This document shows positions 27,601-33,894 of a stretch of DNA of 43,965 bases, one piece after another. The stretch's first letter is position 1; each line of letters begins with the position of its first letter. Where the stretch lies: positions 1 to 43,965 of the IMG/VR virus record IMGVR_UViG_3300031974_004534; one strand, written 5' to 3'. The position numbers were made by a program, and so were the translations under genes. The notes under the pieces were generated by a model. It was given only the letters and a program-made list of their open reading frames with translations, ran no database searches and had not been told where the DNA came from. This stretch comes from a virus.

Positions 27601-27839
27601 TTACACAGGTAGATCCTCCTTATGCACAGCCAGGAGAAACTATCTTCTCATTCATTGCACAGCCAGGCGAACGTGCAACTGTTGATTTTAGTGAACTTAA
27701 AGAACTAACAAATACTCCACTAGGTGGTAGAGGTACTTATCCAAACGGTCCTGACGTACTAGCCCTAAACGTTTATAAAGTTAGTGGTGCGGCAACAACT
27801 GGTAACTTAATTCTTAAATGGGGTGAAGCTCAGGCTTAA
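21690..27839 (+). CDS. Giant virion structural protein, 2049 aa, with GxGYxxGD repeats
   Basis: The N-terminus has a KCxRD module (residues 32-96: NKTFIQKEANAFI, AEKCERDVGYVIDA, DLRYGGN) shared with the 1681-aa fibre. Residues about 700-1110 hold about five beta repeats of the type GGxGYxVGDxIxIxGTxLGGxxPxNDxTITV, for example at nt 23820, 24110, 24375, 24620 and 24900. The C-terminal half (from about residue 1240) is a conserved-looking block with GGPQHGAQAIRQSKKYIRYQSGKG, SWHGATVRSGIFDDQNG and FIDFMLRGADGNFVFCHR, the type of sequence in the large structural proteins of marine T4-like phages near the baseplate genes. No enzymatic motif seen. Its stop overlaps the convergent gmhB stop in the palindrome TTAA. 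Probably baseplate- or fibre-associated; exact position unknown. Confidence 0.85.
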   Translation: MAKTQIKNYVFKPGLGRLDNLFPDAYSLLSSNKTFIQKEANAFIQNKVNQGQVGYVGYTYNAEKCERDVGYVIDAYLEDLRYGGNYTLRNTIKYYWDQDVAQIDGDRTPETDVHEFIGTLITDYIFTNTVYAKLNTEVSQTIDITKTVQALSYTPLDANYNPSTGVMELTLGSHSISVGDEIHIAPSSLTFTCALDGNATTHPYPRGSGVPNDYGKDKYYYSPVKVTATTTNTITVNVGVSSDTSLHTFVSATAGAITAGAPAKINTLAFNTVDVIENGLSAQPYAADLGLGYVKIQGRYNSDELLLITNSTRSEVMYNFTNVQTGAKVVITDNNEADDDFPFYLQTTDAVTLIELNYDTSSHSADDEIQVFVERIENGKSVVTTRPYDFGTDAIERNRIAQPLSMLDADFEYGLQPTKWAAIGTLRGYPSVYEVPGTDTAVLEVTTDASVGTQGVGQSLITVKTVAPHGFLPGTPITIKALEDSVNGAARAEGSFVIVTVPSNNEFTYYAKSKVGTVQGTILSTTYTQLREAGFYTGADIGGASWTVASQGSSGTMTTELAVLSGSTIIPYDDDAPEIGSPLETVGGQIPLGSQVTGIIDQSQGGGVYLTPTLVGDVQAGNNTVTVSNIAGVVENLAVDRGDGYAIYVDSISNNDITFSGNFTEPVIGNRTTYTGVTGVNDTSDGENAKFDISFAVDSSFTYVVDAVANDGGEGYKVGDRIIIPGTSLGGTSPENDATITVIEVLDSADSIAPNGVEISGTHFNNDIYLPAQSATFTGGTGTDAAFDVTFLNNIFTNVTVSSGQAGTGYAVGDVIRIEGFIFSSTANPLQFLKIGVDAVDPNGAITSLSFAGTAPNVDTTYNSVSYSTTSASGTNADFNVRVNGTNYEVTFNNTGVNYLATESFTVLGTDVGGATPANDVTIVIDNVGVNGEITATTVSGVTNNGATSQGQPGSNVTPTDAEFNVSQNDAIYVVDLVNGGENYYVGQELNIPGTLFGAESPANDVTITVTGVNSLLEGEIVTVASSGTGYEPIGIYIDVFGANDPNVGTNAEFSLVRDNGLYGTILITNSGQDYKIGDRIIVSGNTLGGISPLNDLTIRVSGVDGTGGVTAFTPDFIEASRGTNFDLICTVQMSEPSTANMPRLTDIDFGSLATLEIDFTSAHGLVPGGTFIVSVGSDDGVNNHALCAGSFFVTDVPTVNSLRYQARAEGFIDTGTNNANPILGTVYPRPDSFFIHRPYDGGVQLGTGGPQHGAQAIRQSKKYIRYQSGKGIMYTTGALFAPSYDLRSLTAEDVEVGSLITVVTDDNDHGVQAGGIVRLLGVETPGYNSGPETAVPPTFDYEVVDVIDERTFTIRAQRRLGATEAVLGFGSQMSVVSWHGATVRSGIFDDQNGIFWEFDGTQISVVQRTGTRQLAGTVKIGVDSNLITGTNTRFEDQLKAGDRIIIKGMTHVVSHVNSQTECTVTPDFRGVIGITGAKINLVVDKKVKQNEFNLDRLDGTGPSGYDIDIAKMQMIGIQYSWYGAGFIDFMLRGADGNFVFCHRMRNSNVNTEAFMRSGNLPVRYEVTNEGPSGKLAAAMNDTDTVMTLEDTSFFPSYGTVYIDNEIIDFTGKNDALNQLTGLIRGATFENFQAGANRQYTAGLAANHSARTGVVLISQTITPLISHWGSAFLTDGGFDEDRGYIFSYTETAIEVSTAKQTAFLIRLSPSVSNALVGDLGERELLNRAQLLLQELEVTSEGQSGGTPIEGGIVVEGVLNPKNYPTNPADIIWETLSTEAQGGQPSFAQIASGASVNWSTGAAAVVSTVTAQSTISTGITASQFNSDDNFRLGGASYATNGPVLAGSITGGTNSDGGTIPATTVTRVRARNNGDYEIDTSDDVSYFYSGDTVTFTFGGNLTNRNFAYITKASFDASGATQGTSVTGGSVSFPANTFISNIQLLDHGGTEFYRLTFNNSFTGTLTAGSGTIQFTQVDPPYAQPGETIFSFIAQPGERATVDFSELKELTNTPLGGRGTYPNGPDVLALNVYKVSGAATTGNLILKWGEAQA

Positions 27840-28450
27840 AGATTTTCTAAATAATCCACAAAGGCAGCTAAATTATCAAATACTTTGGTTGCCTTTTTTA
27901 TTTTTTGATACGTAAATCTTTTGTTGATTAGTTCTTCAGTTTCTTTTCCGTGACCTGTTCTAACTAGTATAGGTCTTGCACCTATTTTCATAGCAGCTTT
28001 GAGATCTCTAATCCTATCTCCTACATAAAAACCTTTAGAAAATTTAACGTGCGGTACTTCTTTTTCGCACCGCTTAAACATTCCTATGTTAGGCTTTGCA
28101 TACATATCTGTTTTGTGGCTGCTTTCACTGTAATACAATCCGTCTATACTATGACAACCGGCTTTGCCTAATTCTTCAAACATATGATTGTGTAGAGTAT
28201 CTACATCCTGTTGTGTATACAATCCTTTTGCTATGCCGCCTTGATTTGTAATAATTGCTATTTTATGTCCTAGTTTACGTAATTTTACTATAGCTTCTAA
28301 GCTTCCTTCTTCAAACTGCCAATCTTCTACTTTATAGACATAGTCTCCTATATCAACATTAATTACACCGTCTCTATCTAAACCAACCACACACTTAGGT
28401 GCAATATATCCTGGTTGTTGTGATTCGTCTCCCCAATAAATATCAACCAT
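27836..28450 (-). CDS. gmhB: D-glycero-D-manno-heptose 1,7-bisphosphate 7-phosphatase (GmhB-type HAD phosphatase)
   Basis: Removes the 7-phosphate from heptose bisphosphate in ADP-heptose synthesis. HAD motifs: GLDRDGVIN (nucleophile D25, D27), ITNQGGIAKG (motif II, characteristic of GmhB/HisB-N), KPNIGMF (motif III region) and VGDRIRDLKAAMKIGA (motif IV). At 204 aa it is slightly longer than typical GmhB (about 190). Odd point: the zinc-binding CxH..C.C loop of E. coli GmhB is missing here (YYSESSHKTDMYAKPNIG), so this would be a zinc-free form. It is the last gene of the minus-strand heptose operon and overlaps the cupin gene by 8 nt. HisB-N phosphatase is the main alternative, but context favours heptose. 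Confidence 0.82.
   Translation of the reverse strand: MVDIYWGDESQQPGYIAPKCVVGLDRDGVINVDIGDYVYKVEDWQFEEGSLEAIVKLRKLGHKIAIITNQGGIAKGLYTQQDVDTLHNHMFEELGKAGCHSIDGLYYSESSHKTDMYAKPNIGMFKRCEKEVPHVKFSKGFYVGDRIRDLKAAMKIGARPILVRTGHGKETEELINKRFTYQKIKKATKVFDNLAAFVDYLENL
27860..27906 (+). terminator. Terminator-like hairpin after the 2049-aa gene, inside the 3' end of gmhB
   Basis: AAAGGCAGC (27860-27868) pairs with 27888-27896 (nine pairs with one G-T) around a 19-nt loop, followed by two T runs (27894-27899 and 27901-27906). It would end plus-strand transcription about 20 nt past the giant gene, although it lies in coding sequence of the opposite strand. The long loop lowers confidence. Confidence 0.45.
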
Positions 28451-28844
28451 TAGTATCCTCTTTTTCTAGAGCTTCTTGTGCTCTTTGACTATCACCGGGT
28501 GCAACTCTATAGTTGTCTTCTACACTATCGGCTGTACTTACTTCGGTAATACTGCTACCGTCAACTAGTGCAATTAATTGGTGAGGTTGTAGTGGAGGGT
28601 TGTGCCAGGTATCGCCTTCGGCTAAATCTTTTTCGTGTAGTCTAGCATTAGTAGTATCAATCCAACGAACTTTAAATTTACCAGAATTAACAAACCAGGT
28701 TTCGTCTTTTTCTCTATGAAAATGCATACTAAACATATTGCCCGCTTTTTCAAATACCATAATTTTGCCACAGTATTTGTCGTTTGTGGCCCAAATTAAT
28801 TCATAACCCCAACCTTTTTTTACAAATCCTTCAAGTCGCTGCAT
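28443..28844 (-). CDS. Cupin-fold protein of the heptose operon (133 aa)
   Basis: Single-domain cupin resembling the C-terminal domain of type II mannose-6-phosphate isomerases: GWGYELIWATNDKYCGKIMVF, then the metal-site motif SMHFHREKDETWFVNSG (His, His, Glu) and the second motif HNPPLQPHQLIAL (His). It lies between hldD and gmhB, overlapping both genes, so it is surely part of the same translation unit. No function is established by sequence alone. It could be a sugar-phosphate isomerase or epimerase acting on a heptose intermediate, or make a related sugar. The C-terminal 20 residues are charged and probably flexible. Confidence 0.75.
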   Translation of the reverse strand: MQRLEGFVKKGWGYELIWATNDKYCGKIMVFEKAGNMFSMHFHREKDETWFVNSGKFKVRWIDTTNARLHEKDLAEGDTWHNPPLQPHQLIALVDGSSITEVSTADSVEDNYRVAPGDSQRAQEALEKEDTNG

Positions 28845-29661
28845 TTATATAATCCTCTATATTTGTCCATTCTATATCTATAGTATTGTTTAGCTTTGTC
28901 AAATCTGCACAAGTAAATTCTTGGTATTGGCCTTTTAAATTTTCTGGCATTTCGATATAATTAATTTTTGCTCCGTATTTTTTTGAAATACAGTTTGCAA
29001 CAGTATCAAAACTTACTGCACGACCTGTGCCTACATTCCAAATACCAGACTCGTTGACACTAAACATTTTTTCGTGTACACGACAAATATCTTCAACACA
29101 GACAAAATCTCTTAAATAGTTTTCTGAACCTTTAAACAATTCAATATAACCGTTTTCTTTTGCTTGTTTTGTAAACTTAGTAAACGGACTTGCCATATTT
29201 CCTTTTTGTTCTTCGTTGTATTGCCCATAAACATTAAAATATCTAAAGCCTTGTATTGTAATATCAAATTCATCTTTGTATTGATTTACAAATCTATCAA
29301 ACAGATACTTGCTCCAAGCATATGGCGATTTAGGTAGTAACGGGCCGTCTTCCTTAAAATGTGTAGGACGCCAATCACCGTAAACACTTGCGCTAGATGC
29401 ATATTGTAAATTTACACCAAAATGACCACAGGCTTGTACAAGTCTAGTGCTCATTTCTAAATTTTGTTCTAATATAAGTTCAACATCTGTTTCTGTTGTA
29501 GAACTATTTGCACCTAAGTGTACTACCCAGTCATAGCCTTGCGGATCTGGAATAGCATTAGGTACATAATCCCATCCTTCTACTTCGTGGCCTTGTGCGT
29601 GTAAATAGTGTGCAACGTTTGCACCTATAAACCCTTTATCTCCTGTTACTAATATCTTCAT
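28831..29661 (-). CDS. hldD: ADP-L-glycero-D-manno-heptose 6-epimerase (HldD)
   Basis: Short-chain dehydrogenase-fold epimerase that converts ADP-D,D-heptose to ADP-L,D-heptose. NADP-site GDKGFIGANVAHYL at the N-terminus; ASSASVYG (catalytic Ser region, about residues 88-95); SPYAWSKYLFD with Tyr114 and Lys118 (YxxxK); and the HldD-typical GFRYFNVYGQYNEEQKGNMAS block, which separates it from general GalE-like epimerases. Later GSENYLRDFVCVEDICRV and GIWNVGTGRAVSF are also as in HldD. 276 aa against about 310 in enterobacteria, trimmed mainly in the C-terminal part. It overlaps hldE by 4 nt upstream and the cupin gene by 14 nt downstream. Confidence 0.88.
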   Translation of the reverse strand: MKILVTGDKGFIGANVAHYLHAQGHEVEGWDYVPNAIPDPQGYDWVVHLGANSSTTETDVELILEQNLEMSTRLVQACGHFGVNLQYASSASVYGDWRPTHFKEDGPLLPKSPYAWSKYLFDRFVNQYKDEFDITIQGFRYFNVYGQYNEEQKGNMASPFTKFTKQAKENGYIELFKGSENYLRDFVCVEDICRVHEKMFSVNESGIWNVGTGRAVSFDTVANCISKKYGAKINYIEMPENLKGQYQEFTCADLTKLNNTIDIEWTNIEDYINAAT

Positions 29662-30797
29662 AGTGCTGCCTCTATTATGCTGGTTGTAGAATAACCATCT
29701 ACAGTGGAAACTATGTGTACATCTGCTAGATCGTGTCCGACTACAGTTTCTACAGTATAGTCGCCGCCTTTTACAATTACGTGCGGCCTAATTTGTTTTA
29801 TAAGTTCATATGGAGTATCATCATCAAATACAACAACTTCATCTACCCACGGTAACATTTCTAATTGTGCTATGCGTTTAGTTATATCATTAATAGGTCT
29901 AGACTCGCCCTTTAGTCGTTTAACACTAGCATCTGAATTAATACCTACAATTAGACGATTTCCTAAATTACGTGCTTCATTTAATAATTCAAAATGTCCT
30001 TTGTGGAGTATATCAAATACACCATTTGTAAATATTACACGGTCTTCCAAATCATTTTGTTTTAGAATATATGTACCACTATGTTTCACACTTTCTGTAG
30101 ATCCTTTAACAGCAAGTTCTAAACAAGTTTTATAATCATATCCTCTAGTTAATGCATAAACAAATGCTGCTAGGAAACAATCTCCTGCACCTGTTACATC
30201 ACTTACTTCTACAGTTTCTACTGGTATAGTAAAATACTCTTTGTCGATTTCTGCTATTACAGGATTTGATGCATTTGTTGTTATAATATTACCAAGCCAC
30301 TTTGTAAAGCCTAGCCCTTCAAATTCAGAACTATTAGGTTTTACTAACCAAGCACCTTCATAATGAGTTGCGTGTGTTTTTGGATCTACAATTATCTTAC
30401 AACCAAATTTATTAATGTGTTCAATAATACGCTTAGATTCGTCTAACACTCCCTTGTCATAATCACTTAATATAACATAATCATACCATTGAAAGTCTTT
30501 GTTAAGAATGTCGTCTAATATTTCCTCACCATTTACGTCATAATCGTTATCTATACGTGTAACATAATGTCCATCACACATTACACGAGTCTTAATACTT
30601 TTAGGTTGATCGTAATCGTAAAGTGTAACATCGACACCTAAACTTTTTAAGTTTTCATAAACAAGTCCTGCGCCACCTATTGTTTCTACAATGCGTTCTT
30701 GCGTAACAACAGGCACAGGCGCCTCCGGGCTCAAACGTGTGCTTGTTCCGTAGACGTATTTGTCAATGATTATATCGCCAATAACTAAGACTTTCAT
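29658..30797 (-). CDS. hldE: Bifunctional heptose-7-phosphate kinase / heptose-1-phosphate adenylyltransferase (HldE)
   Basis: Both domains are present. N-terminal PfkB/ribokinase-type kinase: VIGDIIIDKYVYG, the RLSPEAPVPVV segment specific to HldE/RfaE, and VSDVTGAGDCFLAAF with the GAGD anion hole and catalytic Asp at about residues 203-206. C-terminal nucleotidyltransferase from about residue 255: TNGVFDILHKGH (HxGH), GINSDASVKRLKGESRP and VIVKGGDY. At 379 aa it is about 100 shorter than E. coli HldE (477), with the loss mainly between the KPN motif and GAGD. It leads the heptose operon; a perfect sigma70-type promoter (30803-30831) ends 5 nt before this ATG, and there is no Shine-Dalgarno, so the mRNA may be leaderless. 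Confidence 0.9.
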   Translation of the reverse strand: MKVLVIGDIIIDKYVYGTSTRLSPEAPVPVVTQERIVETIGGAGLVYENLKSLGVDVTLYDYDQPKSIKTRVMCDGHYVTRIDNDYDVNGEEILDDILNKDFQWYDYVILSDYDKGVLDESKRIIEHINKFGCKIIVDPKTHATHYEGAWLVKPNSSEFEGLGFTKWLGNIITTNASNPVIAEIDKEYFTIPVETVEVSDVTGAGDCFLAAFVYALTRGYDYKTCLELAVKGSTESVKHSGTYILKQNDLEDRVIFTNGVFDILHKGHFELLNEARNLGNRLIVGINSDASVKRLKGESRPINDITKRIAQLEMLPWVDEVVVFDDDTPYELIKQIRPHVIVKGGDYTVETVVGHDLADVHIVSTVDGYSTTSIIEAAL

Positions 30798-30802
30798 ACT
30801 TT

Positions 30803-30831
30803 ATTATACTTTATTTTTTGTTATTTGTCAA
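30803..30831 (-). promoter_or_regulatory. Consensus sigma70-type promoter for the heptose operon
   Basis: On the minus strand TTGACA (30831-30826), a 17-nt spacer, then TATAAT (30808-30803): both hexamers perfect and at optimal spacing. The -35 overlaps the last codons of the Nudix gene. The hldE ATG begins after a 5-nt gap, so transcription should start at or within a base or two of the A of the ATG. This is host-type (early) promoter architecture, unlike the late motifs around it. Confidence 0.75.
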
Positions 30832-31261
30832 GTAAATTGATAGTTTGGAATACTGTGTCTAATTTACGTAGATTGACTTTACTTTGAAGAGTATTGCGTA
30901 GACCGTGATGTAAAGGCTTAGGCCATTTTGTAAAACTGCACCAGGCGTAACCGTTGTGTTCACTATTGAGTTGGGGGATAAATTCTTCTTTTATTACACA
31001 CAAATACGTGTGAAAGTAAAATTTATTATCAGATGAAATAAAACTTTCTAACGGTAACGTCTTCTTTATATCGGGCAAAAACCCAATTTCTTCTTCTATT
31101 TCTCTTTTCAAGCCTTCGAAGGGAGTTTCGGACATTTCGTTTTGTCCACCAACTAGCCCCCACATATTACTACGTTTGCCGTTTGCTCTATGTAAAAATA
31201 AAAACCTATTAGTATTTAATGTATAAAAAAGTGCGCCGCTGCAAATTATATGGTCATTCAT
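30821..31261 (-). CDS. Nudix hydrolase (146 aa)
   Basis: The Nudix box is complete at residues 39-61: G-Q-N-E-M-S-E then REIEEEIGF, fitting GX5EX7REUXEEXGU exactly, so it should hydrolyse a nucleoside diphosphate linked to another group. Preceding WGLVGG and HRANGKRSNMWG are typical of the fold. Substrate not predictable; with an ADP-heptose operon immediately downstream, a nucleotide-sugar or housecleaning role is conceivable. Ribosome site AGGATAA overlaps the end of gp15. It lies in the same transcription unit as gp14 and gp15, and its last codons contain the -35 element of the hldE promoter. Confidence 0.85.
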   Translation of the reverse strand: MNDHIICSGALFYTLNTNRFLFLHRANGKRSNMWGLVGGQNEMSETPFEGLKREIEEEIGFLPDIKKTLPLESFISSDNKFYFHTYLCVIKEEFIPQLNSEHNGYAWCSFTKWPKPLHHGLRNTLQSKVNLRKLDTVFQTINLLDK

Positions 31262-31269
31262 ATAACTAA

Positions 31270-32682
31270 TTATCCTGCAAGCGCAATCCTCCAGGAGCCA
31301 ACTGGATAATCACCATCTATAGATTTAAACCATTCTCCGTTTTTAAATCTGTATTGTACACTTGTATTTAGGTTTGTTGTGTAAGTAATTGCTGTAGTTT
31401 CGCTCGCATCAAATACTATGTTCCATTTAGAACCGTCCCATTCTATGATATCGTTCGCCTTAGCAATCAGCCCTGTACCATCTGTATTTTGCCAGGCGGT
31501 AGGAATGTTTACTGCACTAGGATCTCCTAAATCTTCGAGTAATAATAGCCTTAAACCTGTAACTTTGATAGCACTTGGATTAAAACTCACAGGATTTATG
31601 ATATAATCTATACTTGTTCTACCTTGTATAATTGTGTCACTAGGAAAACTGTCAGTGTCCCAGTTAATTAATATTTTACCCTCATCGAACGGACTAAGAG
31701 TAAAAGTGCCTGTAACAGTTGCATCACTGTCAAGATTAGTTAGATATATTCTACTTATATCTGCTGCATAAGTACCTGGCAACGCTTCAAATACTTCGCG
31801 CCATCCTCTGTTACCTACTATGCCATTAGAATAAAGCTGTGCAGTGTCTGTATCTAAATAAACACCATACTTGTTGTAATTTACATTTGCTGTGTTTTGT
31901 GCAAGATTGGTTTGTGATTTGTTTCCAAATTCGTTTGTTGTAATACCAGAATTTGCAAAATCGTCGTATTGATTTAATTCAGGCACAGTAATGCCGTCTT
32001 CTATTGTTCCTCTTTCTTCATCAAACATACTAGTTATAATGTTAGTAATAACACCCATTTTGCGAACTTTGGTTGGAGGACTAATGTAAATCGGTACGCT
32101 GAAAGTAAGTGTAGCAATATCTATTTCTGAATCGACACCTACAGGAACACTGCGATTAGACCATTGTACATTTTCAAGATTTACAACAGTGATACTTGTC
32201 CAATCTATAAAGTTATCTGTAGTTTGCATTTCTAAACTAGGATTAAAAAGTACAAGTATCTGTTCTAATATTTGTAATTTTTGATCTGTATTAGTTGTCC
32301 ATATATCTGCGTTAACACGCATCATATAAGGTGTTGGTATCAACCTTTCGACTGTATAGTTTTTACCTTGATAATTCAGATATTCTTCGTTTGTTTCATC
32401 GTAAGCTCGTTCTCTGATATTTGTCTTACGTGTATATGTTGCATCTGTAAGCCTGTCCTTATCTAATTCTAAGCCTGTTAGATAAACAGCGATACGAGGT
32501 GCACTAGGCAATTTGTTTTCAGAATTTTCTCTAATTATATTTGCAACTTGTCTTGTTAGATCTCCATATGTAACAGGTACTTCCTTAGTTCTCCCATCGC
32601 CTTCTTTGATAGGAAAATTACTAAGTATGCGCATCATTTGTGTAAGATATCTTCTTACTTGTCCGTCATAAAAGTGTTGCAT
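31270..32682 (-). CDS. gp15: Tail sheath stabiliser and completion protein (T4 gp15 homologue)
   Basis: T4 gp15 caps the contracted-tail apparatus at its head-proximal end. The N-terminus MQHFYDGQVRRYLTQMMRILSNF parallels T4 gp15 (FYNSSFRRYATLMGDLFSN), followed by VPVTYGD, YTRKTNIRERAY, LIPTPYMMRVNADIWTTNTDQKLQILEQILVLFNPSLEM and TLTFSVPIYISPPTKVRKMGVI, in the same order as in T4 (compare SPIKMIYELSIFTR, QIVEQILPYFQP). At 470 aa it is much longer than T4 gp15 (272 aa), with an extra Thr/Asp-rich C-terminal region from about residue 235 of unknown role. It overlaps gp14 in a TGATG. Transcribed on the minus strand, opposite to gp13 and gp18. Confidence 0.85.
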   Translation of the reverse strand: MQHFYDGQVRRYLTQMMRILSNFPIKEGDGRTKEVPVTYGDLTRQVANIIRENSENKLPSAPRIAVYLTGLELDKDRLTDATYTRKTNIRERAYDETNEEYLNYQGKNYTVERLIPTPYMMRVNADIWTTNTDQKLQILEQILVLFNPSLEMQTTDNFIDWTSITVVNLENVQWSNRSVPVGVDSEIDIATLTFSVPIYISPPTKVRKMGVITNIITSMFDEERGTIEDGITVPELNQYDDFANSGITTNEFGNKSQTNLAQNTANVNYNKYGVYLDTDTAQLYSNGIVGNRGWREVFEALPGTYAADISRIYLTNLDSDATVTGTFTLSPFDEGKILINWDTDSFPSDTIIQGRTSIDYIINPVSFNPSAIKVTGLRLLLLEDLGDPSAVNIPTAWQNTDGTGLIAKANDIIEWDGSKWNIVFDASETTAITYTTNLNTSVQYRFKNGEWFKSIDGDYPVGSWRIALAG

Positions 32683-33851
32683 CAGTTATCCGCCGTTGGT
32701 TTCTTTGGCCTAAGTGCTTTAGACAAACTTTGTCTTTCTTCAACTTCTTCACCGCTTATTGTGTTGACATTTGTGTTATTAATAAATGTTGTTTTATAAG
32801 TTTGTCTTTCTAGTGTATTGCTTAGTGTCATTCTTATATCGTCTGTTACTTTCACCCACCTTGACCCGTCATATCTAAACATTCTATTTGGTAAAAAGTC
32901 TGTACGTAAAAAGTAATCTCCTTCATTGTTGTCCCTTGGGAATTGTATACCAAATCCAAATGGTGCACCGTTTGGAGCAACATCGCCTGTACCAACTAGG
33001 TATCCTGAATAACCTTCACGTTCTGGTCTATTAGTTACTTCGTCAGCACTTACTGTAAACCCGCTTGCATCTAGTTCTTCTGAATCGGCTGTTCTAAGGT
33101 CAATACTTCCGTCATCATTTGTTGCTACTGTATAGTAATGGTTTATATCATATCCACTCTTAGGCGCATCTGCTTCTGCCTGTGCTACTACAGCATTATT
33201 AATTTGCATTTCTTTTTCATATGAAGAAAGAATGTCACGTAGTGTATTATCACTACCTTCTTCTGCAGGTAAATCTAAAATTTCCTTAAATTCTGTACTA
33301 TCTACGATTTGTTTTAATTTTAGTCTGTATAAATGCGGATACCAAGTTTGACTAAATCCTTCTGCTGCACGATTTACATCTTCTACTACATAAAATCTTT
33401 TTAATGCAATAGTATAATCATTAAGTGCATATTCGTCTTTGAGATGCGGAAGTTCAACTACATCACCTGGCATAATTTTTCTACCAAGTGTTTTTACTGA
33501 ACTGTTTATATGAATTGTCATAAACAGTGTATCATTACTTAGAAACAATCCAAACTGTGAAAGATCAAAATCAATGTCTTGAACATTATATATGCCTCTC
33601 ATAGAGTAAACGTCAGGATCATATTTCCTGTCTCTATTTTCTAAGAAAAGTAAATCTTGAATATTTGTTTCTTTTACAGCATCATATTGCGGCTGATCAG
33701 CAGTTGCTTCGCCGTCTTCTGGATTAGCTGGACCTAAATATTTGTGTATATTAATGTCTGTGCCGCCAACAGTAAACATTTCATAGACTTGCTTGTCTAT
33801 AAAATGATAATCATTGCCGCGTTCTGGTTTATATAATGATAGTCTTGGCAT
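32682..33851 (-). CDS. gp14: Neck protein (T4 gp14 homologue)
   Basis: Head-tail connector component. Core resembles T4 gp14: ETNIQDLLFLENRDRKYD, GIYNVQDIDFDLSQFGLFLSNDTLFMTIHI, GRKIMPGDVVELPHLKDEY and FYVVEDVNRAAEGFSQTWYPHLYRLKLKQI (T4: FSNFGMQVQDEVTLSIN, EGDLIYFP, FEINWVEPYDPFYQLGQN). Longer than T4 gp14 (256 aa) through a C-terminal extension with GAPFGFGIQFPRDNNEGDYFLR. I chose the ATG at 33851 (MPRLSLYKPE) over 33872, because the minus-strand late motif GATAAATA (33857-33864) would start transcription exactly at 33851; neither start has a Shine-Dalgarno sequence, so the choice is tentative. Confidence 0.8.
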   Translation of the reverse strand: MPRLSLYKPERGNDYHFIDKQVYEMFTVGGTDINIHKYLGPANPEDGEATADQPQYDAVKETNIQDLLFLENRDRKYDPDVYSMRGIYNVQDIDFDLSQFGLFLSNDTLFMTIHINSSVKTLGRKIMPGDVVELPHLKDEYALNDYTIALKRFYVVEDVNRAAEGFSQTWYPHLYRLKLKQIVDSTEFKEILDLPAEEGSDNTLRDILSSYEKEMQINNAVVAQAEADAPKSGYDINHYYTVATNDDGSIDLRTADSEELDASGFTVSADEVTNRPEREGYSGYLVGTGDVAPNGAPFGFGIQFPRDNNEGDYFLRTDFLPNRMFRYDGSRWVKVTDDIRMTLSNTLERQTYKTTFINNTNVNTISGEEVEERQSLSKALRPKKPTADN

Positions 33852-33856
33852 ATACA

Positions 33857-33864
33857 TATTTATC
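33857..33864 (-). promoter_or_regulatory. Minus-strand T4-type late promoter for gp14-gp15-Nudix
   Basis: GATAAATA on the minus strand. Counting the T4 late element as -13 to -6, the +1 falls on the A of the gp14 ATG at 33851 (leaderless). It is back-to-back with the plus-strand late motif at 33870, only 5 bp apart. Confidence 0.5.
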
Positions 33865-33869
33865 GATAA

Positions 33870-33877
33870 CATAAATA
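33870..33877 (+). promoter_or_regulatory. Plus-strand T4-type late promoter for gp13
   Basis: CATAAATA followed by C. Predicted start near 33883, directly before the GGAG ribosome site (33884-33887) of gp13 at 33895. Confidence 0.6.
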
Positions 33878-33894
33878 CTATACGGAGAACTTCT

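Noticed and set aside
33814-33894. Upstream TTG start for gp13
   Set aside because: It lies within the gp14 coding region and before both promoter motifs; ATG at 33895 has GGAG.
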